DNA of 64,000 bases from Bacillus manliponensis (GTDB taxonomy: Bacteria > Bacillota > Bacilli > Bacillales > Bacillaceae_G): assembly GCF_000712595.1 (NCBI RefSeq), contig NZ_JOTN01000003.1, positions 186,001-250,000 on the forward strand, read 5' to 3'. Positions 1 through 7,783 of the stretch are shown in pieces. The position numbers and the translations under genes were made by a program. How positions within the stretch are numbered: position 1 is the stretch's first letter; each line of letters starts with the position of its first letter. The notes below the pieces were generated by a model. That model was not told where the DNA came from and did no database searches. It was given only the letters and a program-made list of their open reading frames with translations.

Positions 1-30
1 GTATATGGATTAGAAAACATCATCGACTAA
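1..30 (+). CDS. dapB: C-terminal tail of DapB (partial)
   Basis: The first 30 bases read V-Y-G-L-E-N-I-I-D-stop in frame, ending 13 bases before mgsA. Ending, position and operon context fit the C-terminus of 4-hydroxy-tetrahydrodipicolinate reductase (lysine and cell wall precursor pathway), which precedes mgsA in Bacillus. Only nine residues are visible, so the call rests mainly on synteny. Confidence 0.6.
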   Translation, partial: VYGLENIID

Positions 31-43
31 GGGGAGAGCGACA

Positions 44-439
44 ATGAAGATTGCCTTAATTGCACATGACAAAAAGAAAGATGATATGGTTTCATTTGCG
101 TATGCATACAAACCAGTGTTAGAGCAGCATACATTATTTGCAACGGGAACGACAGGTCTTCGCATTATGGAAGCGACAGGAATGTTTGTGACGAGATATC
201 AATCTGGTCCACTTGGCGGTGATCAAGAGATTGGTGCGATGATTGCAAAAAATGATTTGGATATGGTGATCTTCTTTCGAGACCCATTAACAGCACAGCC
301 GCATGAACCTGATGTAAGTGCGCTGTTACGTTTATGTGATGTATATTCAATTCCGCTTGCAACGAATATGGCAAGTGCAGAGATTTTAGTTCATGCACTA
401 AAGCGAGGCGATTTAAATTATCGAGCGTTGCGAAAATAA
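44..439 (+). CDS. mgsA: Methylglyoxal synthase
   Basis: A 131-aa cytoplasmic enzyme converting dihydroxyacetone phosphate to methylglyoxal and phosphate, a bypass of lower glycolysis. It opens with the family start [12 protein letters not shown] and contains the phosphate-binding block around T45-G46-T47 and the active-site stretch [14 protein letters not shown] near residues 77-90. Length matches the family. A GGGGAGAG site lies 5-10 bases upstream of the ATG. It is followed after 10 bases by bshB1, so it is probably cotranscribed with the bacillithiol genes; this is useful pairing because bacillithiol helps detoxify methylglyoxal (family knowledge). Confidence 0.96.
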   Translation: MKIALIAHDKKKDDMVSFAYAYKPVLEQHTLFATGTTGLRIMEATGMFVTRYQSGPLGGDQEIGAMIAKNDLDMVIFFRDPLTAQPHEPDVSALLRLCDVYSIPLATNMASAEILVHALKRGDLNYRALRK

Positions 440-449
440 GGAGAAAGAT

Positions 450-1154
450 ATGAAAGAATTACATATATTAGCGTTTGGTGCCCATGCTGATGATGTTGAA
501 ATCGGTATGGCAGGTACCATTGCCAAATATGCCAATGAAGGCTATGAAGTTGGGATTTGTGACTTAACTGAAGCAGATTTGTCTTCAAATGGTACAGTGG
601 AAATTCGGAAACAAGAAGCATTAGCTGCGGCGAGACATATCGGTGTGAAGGAGCGCATTAATTTAGCGCTCCCAGACCGCGGCTTATACATGAAAGAAGC
701 GTATATAAAAGAGATTGTAAAAGTAATTCGTACATATAAACCGAAGCTTGTCTTTGCCCCATATTATGAAGATCGACATCCAGACCATGCAAATTGTGCG
801 AAGTTAGTAGAAGAAGCAGTTTTTTCGGCAAGTATACGTAAATATATGCCCGAACTTCCTGCTCACCGCGTTTCATCGCTCTATTTTTATATGATTAATG
901 GTTTTCATAAACCAAATTTCTGCATAAATATTAGTGAGTATATGAAACAGAAAGTGGCAGCGCTCGAAGCATATGAAAGTCAATTTAAAACGGGAGTAGA
1001 AGGTGTCGTAACTCCATTAACAGAGGGATATGTCGAGACGGTTATTGCACGTGAAAAGATGTTTGGAAAAGAAGTTGGTGTGACGTACGCTGAAGGTTTT
1101 ATGAGCAAAAAGCCAATTCTATTAGATGATGATTTAATAGGAGGAATAAAATGA
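450..1154 (+). CDS. bshB1: Bacillithiol biosynthesis deacetylase BshB1
   Basis: A 234-aa zinc-dependent N-acetylglucosaminyl-malate deacetylase of the LmbE/PIG-L fold, the second step of bacillithiol synthesis. The metal motif A-H-A-D-D-V-E is at residues 10-16 and the second motif HPDHANC lies near residue 110. The stop overlaps the bshA start by four bases (ATGA), indicating translational coupling. The pairing with bshA supports BshB1 rather than a generic LmbE protein. Confidence 0.96.
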   Translation: MKELHILAFGAHADDVEIGMAGTIAKYANEGYEVGICDLTEADLSSNGTVEIRKQEALAAARHIGVKERINLALPDRGLYMKEAYIKEIVKVIRTYKPKLVFAPYYEDRHPDHANCAKLVEEAVFSASIRKYMPELPAHRVSSLYFYMINGFHKPNFCINISEYMKQKVAALEAYESQFKTGVEGVVTPLTEGYVETVIAREKMFGKEVGVTYAEGFMSKKPILLDDDLIGGIK

Positions 1155-2296
1155 AACTGAAAATCGGGATTACTTGTTATCCTTCTGTCGGTGGTTCTGG
1201 TGTCGTTGGGACAGAATTAGGAAAGTTATTAGCAGAGCGCGGACATGAAATTCATTTTATTACGTCAGGTTTACCGTTTCGCTTAAATAAAATCAATCCA
1301 AATATTTATTTTCACGAAGTAACAGTAAATCAATATTCTGTGTTTCAATATCCCCCGTATGATTTAGCGTTGGCAAGTAAAATGGCTGAAGTGGCAGAGC
1401 GTGAACAGCTCGATATTTTACATGTACATTATGCAATTCCGCATGCAATTTGTGCATATTTAGCAAAGCAAATGATTGGTGACAAAGTGAAAATTGTTAC
1501 GACATTACATGGTACTGATATTACTGTACTTGGATCTGATCCATCTTTAAATAACTTGATTCGTTTTGGCATTGAACAATCAGACGTCGTAACAGCTGTA
1601 TCGCAGTCATTGATTGAAGAAACATATGAATTAGTTCGTCCGAAAAAAGAAATTCAAACAGTATATAATTTTATTGATGAGCGTGTGTATTTTAAGCGTG
1701 ATATGTCACAGTTTAAAAAAGAGTATGACATTGCTGATGATGAAAAAGTGTGTATTCATATTTCAAATTTCCGTAAAGTGAAACGGGCGCAAGATGTTGT
1801 GCAATCATTTGCACTTATTGCAGAGCAAGTCAAGGCGAAGTTATTGCTTGTTGGTGACGGACCTGAGCTTTGTACAATTGTACAGCTTGTAAAGAAGCTA
1901 GATATTGAAGATCGCGTACTATTTTTAGGAAAGCAAGATAATGTAGCGGAGTTGCTTGCGATGAGTGACTTAATGTTACTTTTATCGGAAAAAGAAAGCT
2001 TTGGGCTTGTGCTTCTTGAAGCGATGGCATGCGGTGTTCCTTGCATTGGAACGAACGTTGGTGGTATTCCGGAAGTCATTCAGCACGGTGAAACAGGATA
2101 CATATGCGAAGTCGGAGATATAAAAGCTGTGGCGAATCAAGCGATTCTTCTTCTTCAAGATGAAATACTACATGAAAAGATGGCGGAACGTTCTATGGAA
2201 GCGGTGCAAGAGCAATTTCGTTCAGAAAACATTGTTTCACAGTATGAAAAAATTTATTATGACGTATTAAAGGATGAAGTAGATGGAACGGTTTAA
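1151..2296 (+). CDS. bshA: N-acetyl-alpha-D-glucosaminyl L-malate synthase
   Basis: A 381-aa GT4 glycosyltransferase that joins UDP-GlcNAc and L-malate in the first step of bacillithiol synthesis. The N-terminal glycine-rich loop [11 protein letters not shown] and the C-terminal E-x7-E motif ([14 protein letters not shown], about residues 283-296) are both present. It overlaps bshB1 by four bases at its start and cca by 14 bases at its end, so the three genes form one translationally linked unit. Confidence 0.96.
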   Translation: MKLKIGITCYPSVGGSGVVGTELGKLLAERGHEIHFITSGLPFRLNKINPNIYFHEVTVNQYSVFQYPPYDLALASKMAEVAEREQLDILHVHYAIPHAICAYLAKQMIGDKVKIVTTLHGTDITVLGSDPSLNNLIRFGIEQSDVVTAVSQSLIEETYELVRPKKEIQTVYNFIDERVYFKRDMSQFKKEYDIADDEKVCIHISNFRKVKRAQDVVQSFALIAEQVKAKLLLVGDGPELCTIVQLVKKLDIEDRVLFLGKQDNVAELLAMSDLMLLLSEKESFGLVLLEAMACGVPCIGTNVGGIPEVIQHGETGYICEVGDIKAVANQAILLLQDEILHEKMAERSMEAVQEQFRSENIVSQYEKIYYDVLKDEVDGTV

Positions 2297-3476
2297 AGAA
2301 GCAGCTTCAATTATCAAGACATTAAAAGGAAATGGATTTGAAGCTTATTTTGTTGGTGGGAGTGTACGAGATTATATCATTGGGAGAGAGATTGGTGATA
2401 TTGATATTGCCACATCGGCGTTGCCAGAAGATGTGATGCGAATCTTTCCACGTAACGTTCCAGTTGGGCTTGAGCACGGTACGGTGATTGTGCTTCAAGG
2501 AGAAATTCCGTACGAAGTGACAACATTCCGTACGGAAAGTGATTATGAAGATTTTCGCCGTCCGAGTAGTGTTCAATTTGTTCGTTCTTTACAAGAAGAT
2601 TTGCAGCGCCGAGACTTTACAATGAATGCAATTGCTATGACTGAGATGGGAGAAATCATTGACCTGTTTGGTGGAAAGCAAGCAATTGAAAAGAACGAAA
2701 TCGTGACGGTTGGAAGTGCTGCAGACCGTTTTCAAGAAGATGCCCTTCGTATGATGCGTGCGATTCGCTTTGTTAGTTCATTAGGATTTACACTAGATGA
2801 AGCAGCAAAGACAGCGATTATTGAACATGCATATTTACTTGAGCGCATTGCAATGGAGCGAATTGTTATTGAGTTTGAAAAAATGCTGCTTGGAACACAT
2901 TGTGAGAAAGCACTTCATCTTTTTGTGGAAACAGCTTTATATAAGCATGTACCGCATTTACAAACAGTTCGAGACGGCATTTTACAAGCTACGCAGCACA
3001 CGTTTAACTTTTTACAAAATGACATAGAAGCGTGGGCATTTTTCTTGTATTGTACGAAAGTAGAAAATCCGGCGACCTTTTTACGTGATTGGAAGTTTTC
3101 AAATAAAAAGGCGAAAGAGATACTTTCTGTTCTTGCGGCAGTCAAATTAAGGGAAACAGAAAAGTGGCAAGCACTTTCTTTATATAAAGTAGGGAAAGAG
3201 ACAGCGGTGATGACAGAAAGAGTGTATGAAATGCTTACTTCTTCTTATGATAATGACGCTGTACAAAATGTGCAGAAATTATATGATTCTTTACCTATTT
3301 TTAACCGGAAAGAGCTAAAAGTAGGAGGAACTGATTTACTAGAATGGAAAGGTGAAGGTGCAGGTCCTTGGATTGCACAGTTGTTACAAAAAGTTGAAGA
3401 GGCTGTAGTAGAAGGGCGACTAGAGAATGAAAAAGGGCGCATAAAGGAGTGGCTGCAAATATGCAATCTTCTATAA
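2283..3476 (+). CDS. cca: CCA tRNA nucleotidyltransferase
   Basis: A 397-aa class II nucleotidyltransferase that adds or repairs the 3' CCA end of tRNAs. The G-G-S-V-R-D signature and the catalytic D-I-D pair ([10 protein letters not shown], about residues 36-45) are visible, followed by the [10 protein letters not shown] neck motif near residue 109. No HD phosphohydrolase domain is present, as usual for Bacillus. Its start is inside the end of bshA and its last codons overlap the start of birA. Confidence 0.96.
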   Translation: MERFKEAASIIKTLKGNGFEAYFVGGSVRDYIIGREIGDIDIATSALPEDVMRIFPRNVPVGLEHGTVIVLQGEIPYEVTTFRTESDYEDFRRPSSVQFVRSLQEDLQRRDFTMNAIAMTEMGEIIDLFGGKQAIEKNEIVTVGSAADRFQEDALRMMRAIRFVSSLGFTLDEAAKTAIIEHAYLLERIAMERIVIEFEKMLLGTHCEKALHLFVETALYKHVPHLQTVRDGILQATQHTFNFLQNDIEAWAFFLYCTKVENPATFLRDWKFSNKKAKEILSVLAAVKLRETEKWQALSLYKVGKETAVMTERVYEMLTSSYDNDAVQNVQKLYDSLPIFNRKELKVGGTDLLEWKGEGAGPWIAQLLQKVEEAVVEGRLENEKGRIKEWLQICNLL

Positions 3477-4441
3477 GGAAACAATTGTTAGAAATCTTTT
3501 CTGAAGCGAACGGTGAGTTTTTATCTGGCCAAACAATTAGTGAAAAATTAGGTTGTTCAAGAACTGCTGTATGGAAACATATGGAGGGGTTAAGAAACGA
3601 AGGATATGAGCTAGAAGCGGTAAGACGCCTAGGTTACCGTATAGCAAACAAACCTGATAAAGTAACGGCTAATGAAATTGGTCTTGGAATACAAACGGAG
3701 TTTCTTGGACGAACGGTATATTTTGAAGAATCGGTTGAATCTACACAGCAAATTGCAGCACGCCTTGCATATGAAGGTGTTGAGGAAGGGACAGTTGTTG
3801 TTGCAGAAGAGCAGATAGCAGGGCGCGGTCGTTTAAGCCGAAAGTGGCACTCGCCAAAAGGAACTGGTATTTGGATGAGTATGATTTTACGTCCGGCTAT
3901 ACCTGTACATCAAGCACCGCAATTAACGTTATTAACAGCTGTTGGTGTTGCACAGGCGATTGAAAAGTATACGGGGTTATCTATTGGTATTAAATGGCCT
4001 AATGATATTTTAATTAATGGAAAGAAAGCAGTTGGCATTTTAACTGAGATGCAAGCTGATCCAGATAAAGTGAATGCTGTTATTATTGGGATTGGCATTA
4101 ACGTCAATCAAAAACAAGAGCATTTTGCAGAAGAAATCCAGCACATTGCAACTTCATTAGCAATAGAAGCTGATCAGACATTTGTACGAGCTGAACTTAT
4201 GCAGCTTATATTTTTACAGATTGAAAAGTTATATAAAGAGTATTTAGAGCGTGGATTTGGCGTTATTAAACTTCTTTGGGAGAGTTACGCGACGAGTCTT
4301 GGAAAAGAAATTGCTGCTCGCACAATGAAGGAAACAATTACAGGCGTTGCAAAAGGAATTACAGCAGATGGTGTACTTCTATTAGAAGATAAGGAAGGGA
4401 ATATTCATCATATTCACTCTGCTGATATTGAACTGAAGTAA
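3461..4441 (+). CDS. birA: Biotin-protein ligase / biotin operon repressor
   Basis: A bifunctional BirA of 326 aa: an N-terminal winged helix-turn-helix (about residues 1-60) that represses biotin genes, and a ligase domain that biotinylates acetyl-CoA and pyruvate carboxylases. The biotin/ATP loop GRGRLSRKWHSPKGTGIW is near residues 120-137. A GTG at 3449 is in frame but sits directly on the AAAGGAG site; the ATG at 3461 has an 11-base spacing and is chosen. It overlaps cca by 16 bases and ends in a strong terminator. Confidence 0.95.
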   Translation: MQSSIRKQLLEIFSEANGEFLSGQTISEKLGCSRTAVWKHMEGLRNEGYELEAVRRLGYRIANKPDKVTANEIGLGIQTEFLGRTVYFEESVESTQQIAARLAYEGVEEGTVVVAEEQIAGRGRLSRKWHSPKGTGIWMSMILRPAIPVHQAPQLTLLTAVGVAQAIEKYTGLSIGIKWPNDILINGKKAVGILTEMQADPDKVNAVIIGIGINVNQKQEHFAEEIQHIATSLAIEADQTFVRAELMQLIFLQIEKLYKEYLERGFGVIKLLWESYATSLGKEIAARTMKETITGVAKGITADGVLLLEDKEGNIHHIHSADIELK

Positions 4442-4446
4442 GAAGA

Positions 4447-4478
4447 AGAGAGTTTCGATATAGAAACTCTCTTTTTTA
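4447..4478 (+). terminator. birA intrinsic terminator
   Basis: The ten-base stem AGAGAGTTTC / GAAACTCTCT is followed by six T. The T-tract runs directly into the left TTTAT boundary of a bcr1 repeat. Confidence 0.9.
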
Positions 4479-4631
4479 TCCCGCATTAACGGGCTGTAAG
4501 AATCCCATCTCAAAACTTAGAGGATTCAGAGAATTTTAGGTGGGAGATAAACAGCCTGTAAAAACCCGATTGGTCGGGCTGAAACTCAGTGGGGGATGAA
4601 GAAAACCCCACTGAGTGAAGTTTCACTTTAT
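4475..4631 (+). repeat. bcr1 repeat, full-length copy A
   Basis: A 157-bp element bounded by TTTAT on both sides. It starts TTTATCCCGCATTAAC and ends AGTTTCACTTTAT. Internally it has two hairpins: a GTGGG-type arm around AGATAAACAG and a strong one formed by ACTCAGTGGGG / CCCCACTGAGT. Sequence and flanks match what I know of the B. cereus group repeat bcr1. Confidence 0.85.
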
Positions 4632-4732
4632 TATGTTCACTATTAAATTTCAGTCGAGAAAACAAAAATAAAAGGTTTTCACAGGAATTTTCTTTTTTCA
4701 AAAAAGTGTAGAAAATTTACAGCTGCGTTTGT

Positions 4733-4738
4733 TATAAT
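4733..4738 (+). promoter_or_regulatory. -10 box of the panBCD promoter
   Basis: A perfect TATAAT ends about 12 bases before the structured leader. The -35 element (around TAGAAA, 17 bases upstream) is poor, so only the -10 is well supported. Confidence 0.55.
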
Positions 4739-4744
4739 TAGTTC

Positions 4745-4898
4745 GAACATGGGCAGTATCGAAATGAACTGCACCACAATAAATGAAGTGAAATGAAAAT
4801 ATGTGGATTCTGCCTTGATCCAAAAACAGGACTAGGACAGAGGGATGAAAATTGCCGAATGATACTACCCTTCTGCCTATTTGACAGAAGGGTTTTTT
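4745..4898 (+). ncRNA. Structured panB leader ending in a terminator (candidate riboswitch)
   Basis: The leader can fold with GGGCAGTATC (4751-4760) pairing GATACTACCC (4861-4870) with one mismatch, enclosing CCACA/TGTGG (4774-4778 with 4802-4806). Its 3' strand overlaps the first bases of a terminator, ACCCTTCTG (4867-4875) / CAGAAGGGT (4885-4893) plus six T. Mutually exclusive pairings (GGGCAG with CTGCC at 4810-4814; GCAGT with ACTGC) are also possible. This is the layout of a transcription-attenuating riboswitch. The published 'pan motif' found upstream of pantothenate genes is one candidate identity; I cannot confirm it. Confidence 0.55.
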
Positions 4899-4956
4899 AT
4901 ATGATTTTTTTCATACGGCCCATCTCTTCTCTCCGGTACAAAAGGAGGAGAAATGA

Positions 4957-5793
4957 TTGAAAACGAAAACTGATTTTTTGAAAATGAAAGCGTGCAATGA
5001 GCCAATTGCGATGGTAACAGCATATGATTATCCATCTGCCCAGCTTGCTGAAAAAGCGGAAGTGGACATGATTTTAGTTGGTGATTCTCTTGGAATGGTT
5101 GTACTTGGATATGATTCAACAGTTCCAGTAACAGTGGATGATATGATTCATCATACAAAAGCGGTGCGTCGCGGTGCGAAGGATACGTTTATTGTGACGG
5201 ATATGCCATTTATGTCTTATCACGTTTCAATTGAAGAAACGATGCGTAATGCTCGCCGTATTGTACAGGAAAGTGGTGCGCATGCTGTGAAAGTAGAAGG
5301 AGCAGACGAGGTTGTGTCAAGCATTCGTTTCTTAACGAATGCTGGTATTCCTGTCGTTGCGCACCTCGGTTTAACACCGCAATCTGTTGGCGTATTAGGT
5401 GGTTACAAAGTACAAGGAAAAGATGCAGAAAGTGCAAAGAAGCTGTTAGAAGATGCAAAACGATGCGAAGAAGCAGGTGCGATTGCGCTCGTATTAGAAT
5501 GTGTGCCGAAGCAATTAGCAAATCTTGTGACAGAGGAACTATCGATTCCAACAATCGGTATTGGTGCTGGTAATGGAACTGATGGTCAAGTACTTGTTTA
5601 TCATGACATCATTACGTACGGCGTCGAGCGCGTTCCGAAATTTGTGAAGCAATATACATCTGTACAAGAAGAGATTGCACGCAGCATTGGACAGTATGTG
5701 AGTGAAGTGAAAACGAGGTCGTTTCCAGAAGAGGCTCACTCCTTTACGATGAAGGAAGAAGAATGTTTAGCGTTATACGGAGGAAAAGCATAA
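4957..5793 (+). CDS. panB: 3-methyl-2-oxobutanoate hydroxymethyltransferase
   Basis: A 278-aa PanB, first committed enzyme of pantothenate synthesis (ketopantoate from ketoisovalerate and methylene-THF). Metal and substrate residues are seen in [15 protein letters not shown] (about residues 42-56) and in the PTIGIGAG block near residue 200. Start is TTG, preceded at a good distance by AAAGGAGGAG; no ATG fits. The stop overlaps the panC start (TAATG). Confidence 0.96.
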   Translation: MKTKTDFLKMKACNEPIAMVTAYDYPSAQLAEKAEVDMILVGDSLGMVVLGYDSTVPVTVDDMIHHTKAVRRGAKDTFIVTDMPFMSYHVSIEETMRNARRIVQESGAHAVKVEGADEVVSSIRFLTNAGIPVVAHLGLTPQSVGVLGGYKVQGKDAESAKKLLEDAKRCEEAGAIALVLECVPKQLANLVTEELSIPTIGIGAGNGTDGQVLVYHDIITYGVERVPKFVKQYTSVQEEIARSIGQYVSEVKTRSFPEEAHSFTMKEEECLALYGGKA

Positions 5794-6641
5794 TGCAAAT
5801 GATTCGAACAGTACAAGAGATGCAGCAAATTACAATAGAACTTCGGAGTAAAGGACAACAAATCGGTTTCGTTCCAACGATGGGGTATTTACATGAAGGG
5901 CATGCAACCTTGCTAAGGCAAGCAAGAAAAGAAAATGATATCGTTATTTTAAGCGTGTTTGTAAATCCATTGCAATTTGGGCCGAATGAAGACTTTGATC
6001 GTTACCCGCGTGATATTGAGCGTGATGAACGAATTGCAAAGGAAGCTGGAGTAGACTATATATTTTATCCATCTGCTGATGAAATGTATCCGAAAGAGCG
6101 AACAACCACACTTGAAGTTGTAAAACGAACGGATGTATTATGCGGTGAAAAACGACCAGGACATTTTGCTGGTGTTGCAACTGTATTACTAAAACTATTT
6201 AATATTACAATGCCAAATCGTGCGTACTTTGGGATGAAAGATGCACAGCAAGTTGCAGTAATTGAAGGGTTTGTTACTGATTTTAATGTTCCTGTTACAA
6301 TCGTTTCGGTCGAGACTGTGCGTGAAGAGGACGGATTAGCACGCAGCTCACGTAATGTGTATTTATCCGAAAAGGAACGTGAAGAAGCGCCGCATTTATA
6401 TAAAAGCTTATGTCTGGCAAAAGAGAAGATTGAGCAAGGGCAGAAAAGCCCAGAACAAATTACAACCTTTATAAAAGAATATATCGAAGCAAATACAAAC
6501 GGTACTGTTGATTATGCTGATATATATGCGTATCCGGACTTAACGAAGATAGAGCATATAGAAGGGCGTATTATTATTGCCATTGCAGTTAAGTTTGAGA
6601 AAGCTCGTTTAATTGATAATATAACGTTTACGGTTGAATAA
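5793..6641 (+). CDS. panC: Pantothenate synthetase
   Basis: A 282-aa ATP-dependent ligase joining pantoate and beta-alanine. The HIGH-like motif [11 protein letters not shown] is near residues 32-42 and the KMSKS-like loop SSRNVYLS near 184-191. The start chosen is the ATG overlapping the panB stop by one base, with AGGA in TACGGAGGAAAAGC upstream; an upstream in-frame start would run inside panB. Confidence 0.96.
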   Translation: MQMIRTVQEMQQITIELRSKGQQIGFVPTMGYLHEGHATLLRQARKENDIVILSVFVNPLQFGPNEDFDRYPRDIERDERIAKEAGVDYIFYPSADEMYPKERTTTLEVVKRTDVLCGEKRPGHFAGVATVLLKLFNITMPNRAYFGMKDAQQVAVIEGFVTDFNVPVTIVSVETVREEDGLARSSRNVYLSEKEREEAPHLYKSLCLAKEKIEQGQKSPEQITTFIKEYIEANTNGTVDYADIYAYPDLTKIEHIEGRIIIAIAVKFEKARLIDNITFTVE

Positions 6642-6653
6642 GGAGAGGATTTT

Positions 6654-7037
6654 ATGTTTCGAACGATGATGAGAGCGAAGTTACACCGTGGTACAGTAAC
6701 GGAAGCGAATTTAAATTATGTAGGAAGTATTACAATTGATGAAGATTTAATGGACGCAGTTGGCATTGTGGAAAATGAAAAAGTACAAATTGTAAATAAT
6801 AATAACGGTGCTCGTCTAGAAACATATGTAATTAAAGGAGAACGTAATACAGGTGTCATTTGTTTAAATGGTGCAGCAGCACGCCTCGTTCAGCCTGGTG
6901 ATAAAGTGATTATTATTTGTTACGGCTTAGTACCAGAAGAACAAGTAGCATCACATGAACCGAAAATTGCAGTGTTAGATGACGATAATAAAATTGTCGA
7001 AATGCTTGGTGCAGAGAAGGCAGGAACAATTTTATAA
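6654..7037 (+). CDS. panD: Aspartate 1-decarboxylase precursor
   Basis: A 127-aa pyruvoyl-dependent enzyme making beta-alanine for pantothenate. The self-cleavage site Gly24-Ser25 ([10 protein letters not shown]) is intact, as are the downstream NGAAARL residues. Last gene of the panBCD operon, followed by a terminator. Confidence 0.97.
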   Translation: MFRTMMRAKLHRGTVTEANLNYVGSITIDEDLMDAVGIVENEKVQIVNNNNGARLETYVIKGERNTGVICLNGAAARLVQPGDKVIIICYGLVPEEQVASHEPKIAVLDDDNKIVEMLGAEKAGTIL

Positions 7038-7046
7038 GATAAAGTA

Positions 7047-7086
7047 AGAAAGACTACTTCTTTTTAGAGGTAGTCTTTCTCGTTTT
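7047..7086 (+). terminator. panD terminator
   Basis: AGAAAGACTAC / GTAGTCTTTCT is an eleven-base perfect stem, followed by CGTTTT. Confidence 0.85.
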
Positions 7087-7198
7087 AACAGACTGTAATA
7101 TTCCGCTTCAAAACTTAAGAGAATGCGAAGAAGTGTATGGGTGATAAACAGCCTGCAAAAGTCCGTTTGGTTTCTAGTTCAGTGTAGTTGTACTTTAT
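7086..7198 (+). repeat. bcr1 repeat, decayed copy B
   Basis: Aligns along its length with bcr1: ACAGACTGTAATATTCC, CTTCAAAACTTA, GATAAACAGCCTGC, then GTACTTTAT at the right end. The left TATCCCGCATT part and the right hairpin are eroded, so this is an old copy. Confidence 0.65.
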
Positions 7199-7276
7199 AT
7201 CAATTCCACGAAAGTATAGTATAATAAAGTAGGTAATGTAAAAAGGGTATTGGTCATTAAGAAAGGAATGATGACG

Positions 7277-7465
7277 ATGACGAAATTATCTTATAGTGGT
7301 TTAAAGTATGGCGAAAATGATGTAGAAATAAAATTATTGGTGGATATACAAAATGATTGGTTTGAGATAACACATACTAAGGAAGTGTCTCAAGTAATGA
7401 ATAAATCAACAGGTGAATATATCATAGTAAATCGAAACAGCCTGAAATTTGAGATTGCTTCATAA
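7277..7465 (+). CDS. Small conserved-looking protein of unknown function (62 aa)
   Basis: I do not recognise a family. The protein is hydrophilic, with no membrane segment or signal peptide; a run of beta-strand-like residues (GENDVEIKLLVDI, TGEYIIVNRNS) suggests a small beta-rich fold. AAAGGA lies nine bases before the third of three clustered ATGs, so 7277 is preferred over 7268 and 7271. A TATAAT sits at 7220 and a terminator follows, so it is a single-gene transcription unit. Confidence 0.6.
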   Translation: MTKLSYSGLKYGENDVEIKLLVDIQNDWFEITHTKEVSQVMNKSTGEYIIVNRNSLKFEIAS

Positions 7466-7486
7466 TACGAAACAAATAAAACGATT

Positions 7487-7522
7487 AAAAAATGTAGCTG
7501 ATACTATCAGTTACATTTTTTT
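7487..7522 (+). terminator. Terminator after the 62-aa gene
   Basis: GTAGCTGATA / TATCAGTTAC pair with one G-U, flanked by A-runs and seven T. Confidence 0.75.
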
Positions 7523-7783
7523 ATGCACTTTTAAGCATCTCAACTGTAATGGAAAATAAAAAACAATCGCTCTCACAGGCTACTATTTGTTTGAAACAAG
7601 GGATGTGGCGAAAAAAGGCCCGTTACTACACACGGCGTGATGCTCTCTCCCACCAAAAAAGAACAGTTTTTTAAGTTTTTAACCATTTCTTTTTCGTATC
7701 TTTCCATTAAGATAACAGAAAACGTGGTATAGTAACACTATATGTATTTTGCTTTGGGAATGTAAGAAATTGAGGTGTCATAG
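7523..7783. other. Intergenic region before dinG
   Basis: About 260 bases with no supported gene. The only signal is a plausible dinG promoter near GTGGTATAGTAACAC (about 7724-7738). Confidence 0.4.

Noticed and set aside
3449-3460. GTG start for birA giving four extra residues
   Set aside because: It overlaps the AAAGGAG site itself; the ATG at 3461 has proper spacing.
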